Positions 31,761-42,616 of a stretch of DNA of 64,000 bases are shown here, one piece after another (the first letter of the stretch is position 1; every line of letters starts with the position of its first letter). The position numbers and the translations under genes are program-made. This DNA comes from Syngnathus acus (Eukaryota > Chordata > Actinopteri > Syngnathiformes > Syngnathidae): assembly GCF_901709675.1 (NCBI RefSeq), contig NC_051094.1, positions 18,328,501 through 18,392,500 on the forward strand. Direction: 5' to 3'. The notes beneath the pieces were generated by a model that saw only the letters and a list, made by a program, of their open reading frames with translations, searched no databases and was not told the DNA's origin.

Positions 31761-32277
31761 ACTAGATCTGTGACGGGCTTTGTTGACGTTCAAGTGGCTG
31801 AACGTCTGCTCACACGTAGGTCGAGCCAAATTGTCCACTCTTTTTTTAAACACTCGGCCCTCAGTGTCCACCTTTCTTTTCCTCGGGCCACTCATTTTAA
31901 TGGAAGGATTCTAGGGGAAGGTTTGTGGGTGGCATTAGCGTAAAACTGTATCTGAAAGCTCAGCGCGCGAATTACGAGAATGCTGACGTCACAGCCCACA
32001 CTCGAAAGTCGGCACTGATGGAAATAGAGCGCGGAGTGCACCGGGTCCGTACTACTTAGTACGTACACGCACTTGTGAGTGTGCACCGAGCTTTCTGACA
32101 CGGCTTCCGGGAGTAAATGCGCGGGCGGGCGCTTCCCTATCTATTGGGGAAACATAGTAATTGCAGGGAAAATGACCAAAAAGAAGTTTCATATACAATT
32201 TATTCAGGTTTGGCGGGCTGGATTGAACGGACCCGTGGGCCGGATGCGGCCCGCGGGCCGTAGTATGCCCATGTCTG
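31761..32277 (-). mobile_element. hAT deletion derivative (5' part), antisense
   Basis: The 5' terminus is at 32277 (CAGACATGGGCATACTACGG in sense). It matches 55799-56700 in reverse. It contains an ORF (31895-31713) that starts MSGPRKRKVDTEGRVFKK, the N-terminus of hAT-Charlie-type transposases. The ORF passes directly into CEQTFSHLNVNKARHRSSLT, the conserved C-terminal dimerisation segment of the same protein. The catalytic middle is deleted. The 3' end of the element is missing. Confidence 0.75.
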
Positions 32278-32559
32278 GGCTAGTGGATGCATACCGCAAC
32301 CCTAGTCAACCTCAGTTTGTTACAGTATAGCTTCTATTTTATGCGCCTTTTAATCCGGTGCACCCTATATATGAAATAATTTCTAAAATAAAAAATTCAA
32401 TGAGGGTGCGCCTTATAATCCAGTGCGCCTTTTGGTGCGAAAAATACGGTAAACAAACAGCAGAGGAAACTAGCAATATACGTAGCACACCTTTCTGGAA
32501 AACACAACCAGGTTTCAGACTGCCTCTCCCGTGCTGTTGCAGAGGCGGTCCACTTCGGC

Positions 32560-33877
32560 TTGGACTACGGCAGCATGGCAGCACAGCAGGCCACTGACCC
32601 GGACGTGCAGGCTTGCCGTTCATCCACTCCTGGACTGCAGCAGCAGGAGGTGGCATTCGACGACGCTGGGACCACTCTGCTTTGTGACATCTCTATGGGG
32701 TCTCCTAGGCCTGTTGTGCCTGTGAAGTGGAGGCGGCCTGTTTTTGACGCCATCCATGCCCTCTCACACCCCGGTACCAAGGCCTCACAACGGCTGGTGG
32801 CACCCAAGTTTATGTGGCACGGACTCAAAAAGGACGTGAGGGACTGGGTGAACACCTGTGTGGAATGCCAATGTGCCAAAGTACACCGCCACACCAAAGC
32901 GCCACTGGAACAGTTGCAAGTGCCAGAACGACGTTTCGACCACGTCAACATCGACCTAGTTGGCCCACTTCCACCCTCGCAGGGTTACACTCACGTGCTC
33001 ACTATGGTCGACAGGACCACACGGTGGGCTGAGGCTGTTCCTCTGTCACCCATAACATCAGCTGATGTGGCACGGGCATTTATTGGCACTTGGGTGTCCC
33101 GTTTTGGCACTCCATCTGACATTTCCTCAGACCGTGTCGTTCAGTTTACTTCTGAACTTTTGAACGCTGTCGCAGGGAGTTTGGGAATTAAACTCCACCG
33201 CACCACGGCCTACAACCTCAAGAGCAATGACCTCTGTGAATGTTTTCACAGGTCAATGAAAGTCTCCCTGCGTGCCAGCCTGAAGGACAGCCCAGGGGCT
33301 GAGAAGCTCCCATGGGTCATGCTGGGCATCAGGACTGCACCAAAGGAAGACCTCCAGGCTTCCTTTGCAGAGCTGGAGTCCACAACGGGTCCCCGGGGAG
33401 TTGGTCCCCAGCACCACAACCCCTTGGTCCGCCCCACTCCAACACTCCAGTATGTTGGATAATGCCAGGCTGTTTGCTCCGCTTCCTACCTCCTGCCACG
33501 GTTTACCAAATTCTCATGTCCCCAGTGGCCTTCAGTATGCTGGCAATGCCTTTATTCAAGTTGACGGCTACCGCAGACCTCTCTGTCCGCCTTACGAAGG
33601 CCCTTTCCGTGTCATGGAAACGGGGGACAAGCACTTTGTGGTAGACATTGGGGGCAAGCCGGAGTGTGTATCTGTGGACCGCCTTAAACCACCTCACGTA
33701 GATCTGGCCAGGCCTGTTGAGTTGGCGCAACCCCCGAAACGGGGACGGCCTTTGACAAGGCCCCGCTTCCCGTTCCTCCTGCCCCTCGGCCATGCCGCAG
33801 GGGAGCTCTACAGACAGACACAGAGAGGGCGGTTCCACCTTCTCTCGTTCAGCGGAGCCGCACTGGACGTTTGATTC
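32560..33877 (+). pseudogene. Gypsy integrase, frameshifted
   Basis: The HHCC zinc domain (HALSHPGTKASQRLVAPKF through CVECQCAK) is followed by the catalytic core: Asp in VNIDLVGPLPPS, Asp in ISSDRVVQFTS and Glu in LCECFHRSMK, with exactly 35 residues between the last two (DX35E). A one-base shift near 33375 moves the C-terminal domain to the frame 33365-33874, which holds RVPGELVPSTTTPWS, YEGPFRVMETGDKHFVVDI and VSVDRLKPPH, then ends at 33874. The usual HPQSNG before the Glu is degraded to NLKSND. Integrase inserts the double-stranded cDNA copy; this one is inactive. Confidence 0.85.
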
Positions 33878-33952
33878 GCCCCCCACACCGTTGATAAACA
33901 AATTTTTTTTCTCAGGTTTTCTGTAAGTGTGAATTACTTTTGGGGGGGGGCA

Positions 33953-34230
33953 TGTGTAGTGCGTTCTCCAATGACGACATAATTCACTTGGAAGTGTGGT
34001 TCTGGTTATGGTGTTGGTGTATGTGTGTGTTCTATGTTATGCAGTTCATCTTTACGGTTCTGATTAACTTTGCAGCTGCGGTCCCTTTAAGAGTCCCGGT
34101 GACGTTTACCGTTGCCTTTTTTTTGTCATGCGCATCGCTGTGTTTTTTGATCAGTTAATAAACACGGCTCACAGAGTCTTAATGTGAGAAGTTTTCGGCT
34201 CGTTTTTATGCCTATAAGGCAACTTCTACA
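33953..34230 (+). repeat. 3' LTR of the gypsy element
   Basis: 278 bp running from TGTGTAGTGCG to ACTTCTACA, preceded by a run of Gs acting as polypurine tract, with AATAAA at 34157-34162. No 5' LTR partner is present in the window. Confidence 0.75.
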
Positions 34231-34245
34231 GTTTGCTCATTAGCA

Positions 34246-37200
34246 AGAAAGGGTGAGTCGTGGTGGAGGGGTTTGCGTGCCCCTATGATCCAAGGAGCCA
34301 TGTTGTCTGGGGCTTCATGCCCCTGGTAGGGTCACCCATGGCAAACGGGTCCTAGGTGACGGGCCAGACAAAGCACGGCTCACACAAACCCCTTATGAAG
34401 GAAAACACAAATGGATTTCGTTTTCCCTCGCCCGGACGCGGGTCACCGGGGCCCCCTTCTGGAGCCAGGCCTAAAGGCAGGAATCGAAGGCGAGCGTCTG
34501 GTGGCCGGGCCTTCACCCATGGGGCCCGGCCGGGCACGGCCCGAAAAAGAAACGTGGGTCCCCCTTCCCATGGGCTCACCACCTGTGGGAGGGGCAAAAG
34601 GGTTCGGGTGCAGTGTAAGCTGGGCGGCGGCCAAAGGCAGGGACCTTGGCGGTCCGATCCCCGGCTGCAGAAGCTGGCTCTTGGGACATGGAATGTCACC
34701 TCTCTGGCTGGAAAGGAGCCCGAGCTGGTGTGCAAGGCAGAAAAGTTCCGCCTAGACATAGTAGGACTTGCCTCCACACACAATTTGCGTTCAGGTACAA
34801 GCCCTCTCGAGAGGGGCTGGACTCTCTTCCACTCTGGAGTTGCCCACGGCTGGGTGCCTGCACATTGGGGTTCACCCCGGTGAAAGAGAGGGTAGCCTCC
34901 CTCCGCCTTCAGGTGGCGGGACGGGTCCTGACTGTTGTTTGTCTCTATGCACCAAACGGCAGCTCAGAGTACCCACCCTTCTTGGAGTCCCTGGAGGAAG
35001 TACTGGAGGGCGCTCCTTCTGGGGACTCCATCGTTCTACTGGGTGACTTCAATTCTCATGTGGGCAATGACAGTGAGACCTGGAAGGGCGTGATTGGGAG
35101 GAACGGCCCCCTCGATCTGAACCCGAGCGGTGTTCTGTTATTTGAATACTGTGCTCGACACGGATTTTCTATAAACATAAGGGTGTCCATGTGTGCTCTT
35201 GGCACCAGGACACCTTAGGCCGCAGTTCGATGATCGACTTTGTAGTCGTGTCATCCGATTTGCGGCCGCATGTGACACTCGGGCGAAGAGAGGGGCGGAG
35301 CTGTCAACTGATCACCACCTGGTGGTGGGTTGGCTCTGATGGTGGGGGAATAAGCCGGTCCGACCTAGCAGACCCAAATGCTCTGTGAGGGTCTGCTGGG
35401 AACGTCTGGCAGAATCCCCTGTCAGGAAGAGCTTCAACTCCGGCAGAGCTTTTCCCACGTCCCGGAGGAGGCAGGGGACATTGAGTCCGAGTGGACCATG
35501 TTCCACGCCTCCATTGTTGAGGCGGCCGACCGGAGCTGTGGCCGTAAGGTCGTTGGTGCCTGTCGTGGCGGCAATCCCCGAACCCGCTGGTGGACACCGG
35601 TGGTAAAGGATGCCGTCAAGCTGAAGAAGGAGTCCTATCGGGCCGTTTTGGCCTGCGGGACTCCGGAGGCAGCTGACAGGTACCGGATGGCCAAGCGGAA
35701 CGCGGCTTCGGCGGTTGCTGAGACAAAAACCCAGGCGTGGGAGGAGTTTGGCGAGGCCATGGAGAATGACTTCTGGACGGCTTCGAGGAAATTCTGGTCC
35801 AACATCCGACGTCTCAGAAGGGGGAAGCAGTGCAACATCAACACTGTTTACAGTGGGGATGGCGTGCTGCTGACCTCAACTCAGGACGTCGTGAGTCGGT
35901 GGGGAGAGTACTTCGAAGACCTCCTCAATTCCACCTACACGCCTTCCTTTGTGGAAGCAGGGCCTGGAGACTCTGAGGCGGACTCTCCGATCTCTGGGGT
36001 CGAAGTCACTGAGGTAGTTAAAAGCTCCTCAGTGGCAAGGGCCCGGGGATGGATGAGATCCGCCCGGAGTTCTTAAAGGCTCTGAATGTTGTGGGGCTGT
36101 CATTGCTGACACGCCTCTACAACATTGCGTGGACATCGGGGACGGTGCCTCTGGATTGGCAGACTGGGATGGTGGTTCCCCTCTTTAAGAAGGAGGGGTG
36201 TGTTCCAATTACAGGGGAATCACATTCCTCAGCCTCCCTGGTAAGGTATATTCAGGGGCGCTGGAGAGGAGGGTCCGTCGGGAGGTCGAACCTCGGATTC
36301 AGGAGGAGCAGTGTGGCTTTCGTCCTGGCCGTGGAACAGTGGACCAGCTCTACACCCTCGGCAGGATCCTCGAGGGTACATGGTAGTTCTCCCAATCAGT
36401 CCTATTGTGTTTTGTGGACTTGGAGAAGGCATTCGACCGTGTCCCTCGGGAGGTTCTGTAGAGGGTGCTTCGGGAGTACGGGGTGCCGAGCCAACTGATA
36501 AGGGCGGTTTGGTCCCTGTATCACCGATGCCAGAGTTTGGTCCGCATTTCCGGCAGTAAGTCGGATTCGTTCCCAGTGAGGGTTGGACTCCGTCAAGGCT
36601 GCCCTTTGTCACCGATTCTGTTCATCATTTTTATGGACAGAATTTCTAGGCGCAGCCGAGGCGTTGAGGGGGTCCGGTTTGGGGACCTCAGCATCGCGTC
36701 TCTGCTTTTTGCAGACGACGTGGTGCTGTTGGCTTCTTCAGGCCGTGATCTCCAGCTCTCACTGGAGCGGTTCGGAGCCGAGTGTGAAGCCGTCAGGATG
36801 AGGGTCAGCACCTCCAAATCCGAGTCCATGGTCCTTGGTCGGAAAAGGGTGGAATGCCCTCTCTGGATCGGGGATGAGATCCTGCCCCAAGTGGAGGAGT
36901 TCAAGTATCTTGGGGTCTTGTTCATGAGTGAGGGGAGGATGGAGCGCGAGATCAACAGGCGGATCGGTGCAGCGTTGGCAGTAATGCGGACTGTACCGGT
37001 CCGTCGTGGTAAAGAGAGAGCTGAGCCAAAAGGCAAAGCTCTCAAATTACCGATCGATTTACGCGCCTACCCTCACCTATGGTCACGAGCTATGGGTCGT
37101 GACTGAAAAAACGAGATCCCGGATACAAGTGTCCGAAATGAGTTTCCTCCGCAGGATGTCCGGGCTCTCCCTTAGAGATAGGGTGAGAAGCTCGGTCATC

Positions 37201-37515
37201 CGGGAGAGACTCGGAGTAGAGTCGCTACTCCTCCACGTTGAGAGGAGCCAGATGAGGTGGCTCGGGCATCTCATCAGTATACCTCCTGGACGCCTCCCTG
37301 GGTAGGTGTTCCGGTCATGTCCCACCAGTAGGAGACCCCGGGGATGACCCAGGACGCCTTTGAGAGACTATGTTTCTCAGCTGGCCTGGGAACGCCTTGG
37401 GATCCCCTGGGATGAGCTGGATGAAGTGGCTGGGGAGAGGGAAGTCTGGGAGTCCCTCCTAATGCTGCTGCCCCCGCAACCCGACCCCTGACAAGTGGAA
37501 GAAGATGGAGAAGAA
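34246..37515 (+). mobile_element. RTE-clade (Rex3-like) LINE, copy 3, nearly complete
   Basis: The most complete RTE copy here: 5' UTR (from about 34246, with cgtggtggaggggtttgcgt), GC-rich leader, EN, linker, RT, C-terminus (AWERLGIPWDELDEVAGE, LLMLLPPQP) and a 3' UTR ending ACAAGTGGAAGAAGATGGAG with a poly-A run at 37533-37545. It starts about 15 bp after the gypsy LTR. Confidence 0.85.
34411..37492 (+). pseudogene. RTE ORF2 with multiple frameshifts
   Basis: Reading fragments in order: leader and EN start (34356-34883), EN (34646-35218: [20 protein letters not shown]), EN end (35191-35388: [13 protein letters not shown]), linker (35378-36076), RT fingers (36049-36386: [35 protein letters not shown]), RT palm (36465-37106: VGLRQGCPLSPILFIIFMD and LLFADDVVLLASS with FADD at 36708-36719, then EFKYLGVLF) and the C-terminal basic region (37006-37305: TYGHELWVVTEKTRSRIQ). 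At least six frame changes, so strictly a pseudogene. Confidence 0.85.
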
Positions 37516-37625
37516 AGGTTTTGCTTAAATGTAAAAAAAAAAAAATTCTAAAAAAGGCATTTAAAATTTTGTATGAATGTTCATTGATTCATTCATTCCC
37601 ATCTGCTTATTTGAAGTTGGATCAC
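37516..37625. other. Short spacer with A-run
   Basis: Poly-A (37533-37545) and simple sequence after the RTE 3' end. Confidence 0.4.
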
Positions 37626-37940
37626 GGGGGCAGCAGCTTTACCAGGCCAGCCTAGACTTCCCAGCCATATCACTACCTTTTCCAGGGGTATCTCGAGGCG
37701 TTCCCAGGCCGACTGGTACCTGTCAGCTGTCTCCCACAGTCCCACAGGCAAAAAAAAAAGCTCTATAGGACTCTTTCTACAGCTTAACAACATCCCTTAC
37801 TACCAGTGTGCTCCAGCAATTTTAGGGTTGCCGCCACAACAGGCACCAACCACCTTACGACCACACCTCCAATCAGCCATCCCAACAATCAAGGCATGGA
37901 ACATGGTCCATTCAAACTCATCTTCTCGCCTCCCACTGAA
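37626..37940 (-). mobile_element. Old RTE fragments, antisense
   Basis: 37626-37712 resembles the RTE C-terminal coding end and 37713-37940 resembles the linker region of copy 1 (2040-2260), both diverged with indels and a poly-A run. Probably an internally deleted older copy. Confidence 0.55.
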
Positions 37941-38212
37941 AGAAAACAACACCGAGACTCCTTTAAAACTACGTGCAATAACTATTATCTACTTTCTGTA
38001 CAAACCTCATTCATGTTAATACATATACCCACATTGAACATACTGTAAATAAGATTTTTTTAACCTTCATTCTTAGACTTATACGTAGCTCTACTGGAAA
38101 TAAGATCTTTCACTTTTATTCTCAGATTTCCTTTTATACTTTTTAAAATTTTGTAATGTTTGCACTAGGAAGGGAGCAGCTATCCGAATTTCGTTGTACA
38201 ACTAAGAAGTAA
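37941..38212 (+). mobile_element. LINE 3' UTR, left portion, split by a later insertion
   Basis: AT-rich sequence ending GAATTTCGTTGTACAACTAA. The matching remainder (GACAATAAAGGGCATTCTAT and a (TATTC)n tail) lies at 38932-38967, so the half-LINE 38213-38931 sits inside this tail. Compare the uninterrupted tail at 25966-26013. Confidence 0.6.
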
Positions 38213-38931
38213 GATGGCGGCGCGTGCACACGCAGCGGCCTCTCTCTGTCCCGAACGGTGTTTTGTTTTGTCGGTTAATGTGGGTTTGTCCGACAGTTTT
38301 GTGTGTTCGTCTCGTCGTACCGGGTTGTGCTACAAGTGCGGCGGGCTGGTTCTGCTCGACATCGGCGAAAGCGAGTTTTGTGGCGATCTGGACTTTGAAG
38401 CGGGGACATTAAAGGCGCTCGGTCTGCTCCGTCCTGGAGCGTCGCCGGACTCGCCTGCTATTCCTCCCCCGGTTTAGCGTCCGGGCCAGGCTGGCGGCCA
38501 ACCCAGCTCGCCCGGCCGTGCCTTCCATTCTTCTGGCGAACGTTCGATCGCTGGACATCAACATGCCTGCTGAGTTCTACGGACCGGACAGTGCGTAACT
38601 ACTGTGCATCTGGAGCGGATGGCGTGCTATCGGGCGGACCGGGCCATTGTACGAGGGGGAACATCGCGAGGAGGTGGGCTGTGCGTCTACATCCGTGACG
38701 AATGGTGCCGGGACTCTGTTGTGGGATGCTAGCACTGCTCGCCACTGGCGAAGTTTGTGATCTCCAGGCTGTTGGGGTCCTGAACTCTCTCCCCCGTTGT
38801 TTTACTTGTATGTTAATCGTGTACTGTGTCTCGTCACCGTGGGATAGGGGAAACGAAATTGCGGTTTCTTTGTGTGTCTTAGCATGAAGGAATTGACAAT
38901 AAAGCTGACTCTGACTCTCTGACTCTGACAA
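38213..38931 (+). mobile_element. Internally deleted Rex1-like LINE (5' leader joined to 3' UTR)
   Basis: It begins AAGATGGCGGCGCGTGCACA, typical of a LINE 5' end, with an 87-codon frame (38214-38477). It then shows the start of an endonuclease (ILLANVRSLDINM) and broken pieces with GGGLCVYIRDEWCRDSVV. At about 38728 it jumps to a Rex1-type C-terminal/3' UTR (CTCGTCACCGTGGGATAGGG) and a TGACTCTGACTC tail. The RT is entirely deleted. It has both ends of an element but no enzyme, the arrangement of a non-autonomous derivative moved in trans. Confidence 0.7.
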
Positions 38932-38967
38932 TAAAGGGCATTCTATTCTATTCTTTTCTATTCTATT

Positions 38968-39155
38968 CTGCCGGAGGTGGGAATTGAAACTCTTTCTGAC
39001 AGGGGATTCGGACAAATGTTCCCAACAAACCCTTACAATATGTTTGGGTCTGTCACGTCGGGCCGGTATCTTACCCCAACATCGCAGCCAACAAGCAATC
39101 AGGTAGTAATCAGTTGACAGCAACGCCCCTCTCTTCACCCGAGTGTCCAAAACTT
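38968..39155 (-). mobile_element. RTE fragment, antisense
   Basis: Diverged copy of the endonuclease/linker junction (compare 2276-2460), beginning CCGGAGGTGGGAATTGAAAC and ending in GAGTGTCCAAAAC. Confidence 0.7.
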
Positions 39156-39220
39156 GGAGTTGCGAACCCCGGGCTTGTCCTCACTGAAGGACATTGCCCA
39201 GAGGCACGGCCTGCGTTATG
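39156..39220. other. Short unassigned sequence
   Basis: No match to neighbouring repeats was recognised. Confidence 0.3.
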
Positions 39221-40979
39221 AGTCAAGTCAAATCAAGTTTATTTGTATAGCCCTAAATCACAAGCAGTCTCGAAGGGCTTTACATGTACAATTTTTTTTT
39301 TGACAATTATTCTCAAAGCATCCCCTGATCTTAAGCTCCCATAAGGGCAAGGGAAAACTAAATAAAACCCTACATGGGGAAAAATGACAAACCTTGAGAA
39401 GGGACAACAGATGGGAGGATCCCCCTTTCAGGATCACCAGGCTGCAATGGATGCAGAGAGGGCACATAGAATACATAATATAAAAAATCCAAGAAAAGTG
39501 GATATCCAATTCAAAGCGAAGAGCTGCAGGAGGTGCCCTCGATTTTCCTGGCAGTATCTTCGGATTGTCCACGAGAATCCAGACAGCCGTTGTCAGTGTG
39601 GTTGTCTCCATGGGGGTTATGGGGGGGGGGAGCGAAAACACAAACTCCAGCCGAATCGGCCACCACAGATTAATTAAAGGCCATATCATAGAAATGTGTC
39701 TTTAATCGTGTCTTAAATGTTTCTACTGAGGTAGCAGTTCTAATATCCATTGGTAGGGCATTCCAAAGCTCTGAAGCCCGAATAGAAAATGCTCTCGACC
39801 CTGCAGACATTTTTTTGGCCCTCGGGGTCACTAAAAGACTAGCGTTTTGCGAGCGGAGGTTACGGGACGGAACGTAAGGCACAACTAGGTCAGCGAGATA
39901 TGAGGGCGCTAAACCATGCAAAAGGTTTATAAGTTAATAGGAGAACCTTGAAGTCACATCTTAAATGGACTGGGAGCCAGTGTAAGTTGGCTAATATTGG
40001 GGTAATGTGATCAAATTTTCTTGTCCGTGAGCGCAGCCTTGCAGCAGCATTTTGCACTAACTGTAGACTTTTGATACTGGACTTAGGAAGACCAGAGAGT
40101 AATGCGTTACAGTAGTCCAGGCGCGACGTAATAAACGCATGTATAATAGTTTCCGCATCACTGGTCGAGAGAATCCGACGAATCTTAGAAATATTACGGA
40201 GGTGAAAAAATGCATTTCTAGTCATGTTCTTAATGTGCTATTGAAAGGAGAGCGTTTGGTCAAATATTACCGATCCCTGCGGGACACCACACGTAACGTT
40301 ATAGAGCTCAGAAGTCGCATTACCATGGACCACTCGGTGAGTCCTGTCTGATAGATAGGAATAGAACCAGCGTAGTGCTGTCCCTGCAATACCAACACAG
40401 CTTTTAAGGCACTCTAATAAGATATCGAAGTCTACAGTGTCGAAGGCAGCACTAAGATCGAGTAATATTAATACAGATGAAGTGTTAGAATCCATAGCTA
40501 AGAGGAGATCATTGGTCACTTTAGCAAGTGCTGTCTTGGTGGAATGATTAGCTCTAAAACCAGACTGAAAAGATTCAAATCGATAATTGGCGGTCATGTA
40601 ATCAATGAGCTGCTGCGCTACTACTTTTTCAAGAAGTTTTGCGATGAATGGGAAATTTGGAACCGGCCTATAATTACTGAGACAGTCCGGGTTGAAATTC
40701 GGTCGCTTAAGTAGCGGTTTAATGATAGCGGTTTTAAAGACTGCAGGCACTATACCAGAGGAGATAGACAAATTAATTATATTTAAGACGGACGGTCCTA
40801 AAATTTGAATTAGTTCTTTAAATAGTTTGGTTGGAAGCGGGCCGAGTAAACATGTTGTTTGTTTAGCCGCACTAACCAATTGCGTAAGCCTGTCAAGGGA
40901 GACGCTTTTAAAATTTGAGAGGGTTATTGCATGATCGCCAGCAGTCTCGACTGAGCGATTGGAACGGTCATCTTGATCT
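39221..40979 (-). mobile_element. L2-clade LINE (family B), antisense, 3' part of a split copy
   Basis: The 3' tail is at 39221 (sense CAAATAAACTTGATTTGACT); the 3' UTR matches 48864-49342. Coding remnants include RT with NYRPVPNFPFIAKLLEKV, QSGFRANHSTKTAL, LLDLSAAFDTVDFDILL and TCGVPQGSV, then a deletion of the YADD region (GSV joins directly to FDQTLSFQ), and C-terminal LHWLPVHLRCDFKVLLL. The same copy resumes at 42262. Confidence 0.85.
39670..40930 (-). pseudogene. L2-B ORF2 C-terminal two thirds, active site deleted
   Basis: Frames 40879-40238, 40225-39890 and 39921-39670 together give RT fingers, thumb and C-terminus. The palm segment with YADD is lost between PQGSV and FDQTLSFQ, about 310 bp relative to 47938-48270. 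Frameshifts at 40230 and 39910. Confidence 0.8.
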
Positions 40980-41900
40980 GCTGCTGTTTGTGGACTTCAG
41001 TTCTGCATTCTACACCAATGTACCACAGCGACTCATCTGCAAACTCGACAAACTGGGACTCAGTACCTGCCACTGCAACTGGCTACTGGACTTCCTCTGT
41101 CAGAGGCCTCAAGTAGTACGTGTTGGCGACAATATCTCAAGCAGCATCACGCTGAGCATGGGGGCCCCCCAAGGCTGCGTGTTCAGTCCGCTGCTCTTCA
41201 CCCTGCTGACGCATCACTGCACTGCAACCTACAGCAACAACCGCATAGTGAAATTTGCTGACGACACAACTCTGGTGGGTCTCATCACCGAGGGCGATGA
41301 GACTCAATACAGGTCGGAGGTCGACCTTCTGACCACGTGGTGCAGGGCCAACAACCTCCTGCTGAACGTCAGCAACACCAAGGAGACTGTTGTTGACTTC
41401 CGGAAGGGTCACACCCAACACCTGCCACTGACCATCGACGGTGCTGTGGTGGAGAGAGTGAGCAGCACCAGATTCCTGGGGGTGCACATCAGTGAAGACC
41501 TCTCCTGGACCACCAACACTGCATCACTGGCGAAGAAAGCTCAGCGCCGCCTGTACTTCCTGCGGAAACTCAGGCGAGCAAGTGCTCCACCAGCCATCAT
41601 GACCACATTCTACCGTGGCACCACTGAGAGTGTCCTCTCCAGTTGTATCGCTGTGTAGGGTGGAAGCTGCACTGAATACAACATGAAGGCCCTGCCGTGC
41701 ATAGTGGACACAGCTGGTAGGATTATTGGTGCTTCACTCCCCTCCCTGAAGGACATTTACACCTCCCATCTCACCCGCAAGGCGACCACGATTGTGAGGG
41801 ATGTGAGTCACCCCGCTCACACTTTGTTTGATCCACTGCCCTCTGGGAAGAGGTACAGACGCCTGCACCACCAAACTCTCTCCCCCCTCCACCCTCGGCT
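40980..41900 (+). pseudogene. Rex1-like RT, one nonsense codon
   Basis: The frame reads [49 protein letters not shown] (FADD at 41254-41265), [17 protein letters not shown] and [12 protein letters not shown]. It meets TAG at 41656-41658 in place of the Trp codon seen in the minus-strand copy (AVWGGS), then continues in frame 41683 on with [19 protein letters not shown] and SHPAHTLFDPLPSGKRYR. The C-terminus is then frameshifted. Confidence 0.82.
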
Positions 41901-42016
41901 GCATAACGTCCTGGCCTTTTGGGCCACGTTGGCTGCCTTGCACTACTCCTCCTGTACTTTTGCGCTACATACTGACTGTCTGCTGTATGCACAATTGCTC
42001 CGTTTCCACCATGTTG

Positions 42017-42065
42017 CTCTTATTTATTTATTTATTTATTATTTACTCATTGCTCTTATTTATTC
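42017..42065. repeat. (TTTA)n simple repeat
   Basis: Runs of tttatttatttatt in the Rex1-like 3' UTR. Confidence 0.8.
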
Positions 42066-42261
42066 ATTGTATATGCCTTCTTGTTTTTACTTTTTGTATT
42101 GTTTACTTGAATGTTTTTTTGTCCGTGGACGAATATAATATAATATATATATAATATTTAATATGTCGTGTCACCGTGGGATAGTGGGAAACGCAATTTC
42201 GATCTCTTTGTATGTCTTGACGTGAAGAAATTGACAATAAAGAAGACTTTGACTTTGACTT

Positions 42262-42616
42262 TAATGGATTCAATCTTTCGAGCGAAAAATTTTATGAACT
42301 CGTCGGCTGAGTGGAAGGAGCTATCGGAGATCGGCTGGCATAGTGTTAGTTTTGCCACTGTATCAAATAAGTGTTTAGGATTGTTTTTTTGAGAAAAGTA
42401 AGTTGCAAGAAATCATTAGTTTTTGCTAAGATAAGCGCCTCTTTGTATTTCAGGAGGCTGTCACGCCATGCCTGATGGAAAATCTCAAGTTTGGTTAAAC
42501 GCCATTTTCGCTCATGCTTTCTACATAATTGCTTAAGCATACGTGTTTCATCTGTGAACCATGGAGTGGGCTTTCTACGGCGATGTTTCAGATGTAGTGG
42601 CGCTACCGAGTCGATG
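42262..42616 (-). mobile_element. L2-B, antisense, 5' continuation of the split copy
   Basis: Continues the L2-B interrupted at 40979. Sense coding reads IDSVAPLHLKHRRRKPTPW, FTDETRMLKQLCRKHERKWR, FHQAWRDSLLKYKEALILAK. It corresponds to 46855-47215 of the complete L2-B. Confidence 0.85.

Larger units (their letters stand above)
31063..32449. mobile_element. TA-flanked MITE, family 'CCGTATTTTCCGCACTAT', with hAT insert
   Basis: Flanked by TA (31061-31062, 32450-32451). The left terminus is CCGTATTTTCCGCACTATTA with GGCGCAC, and the right is GTGCGCCTTTTGGTGCGAAA with AATACGG; extra gtgcgccttataat motifs sit inside both ends. The interior has a tandem duplication of about 269 bp and then a hAT fragment. 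Confidence 0.85.
32515..34230 (+). mobile_element. Ty3/gypsy LTR retrotransposon 3' part (Mag-like integrase)
   Basis: It begins at the RNase H-integrase boundary (DCLSRAVAEAVHFG), includes integrase, an oligo-G run before the LTR at 33942-33950, and the 3' LTR (33953-34230). Gag, protease, RT, RNase H and the 5' LTR are missing. It lies directly right of a MITE and directly left of RTE copy 3. Confidence 0.85.
40980..42261 (+). mobile_element. Rex1-like LINE inserted in the antisense L2-B
   Basis: 5'-truncated at [11 protein letters not shown] and ending with the 3' UTR (TCACCGTGGGATAGTGGGAA, ATTGACAATAAAGAAGAC) and tail TTTGACTTTGACTTT. The L2-B sense sequence continues on both sides with only about 6 bases lost, so this is a clean secondary insertion. 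Confidence 0.85.

Noticed and set aside
34443-34783. Minus-strand ORFs over the RTE leader
   Set aside because: Shadow frames of the GC-rich RTE 5' coding region; the same shadows appear in all copies.
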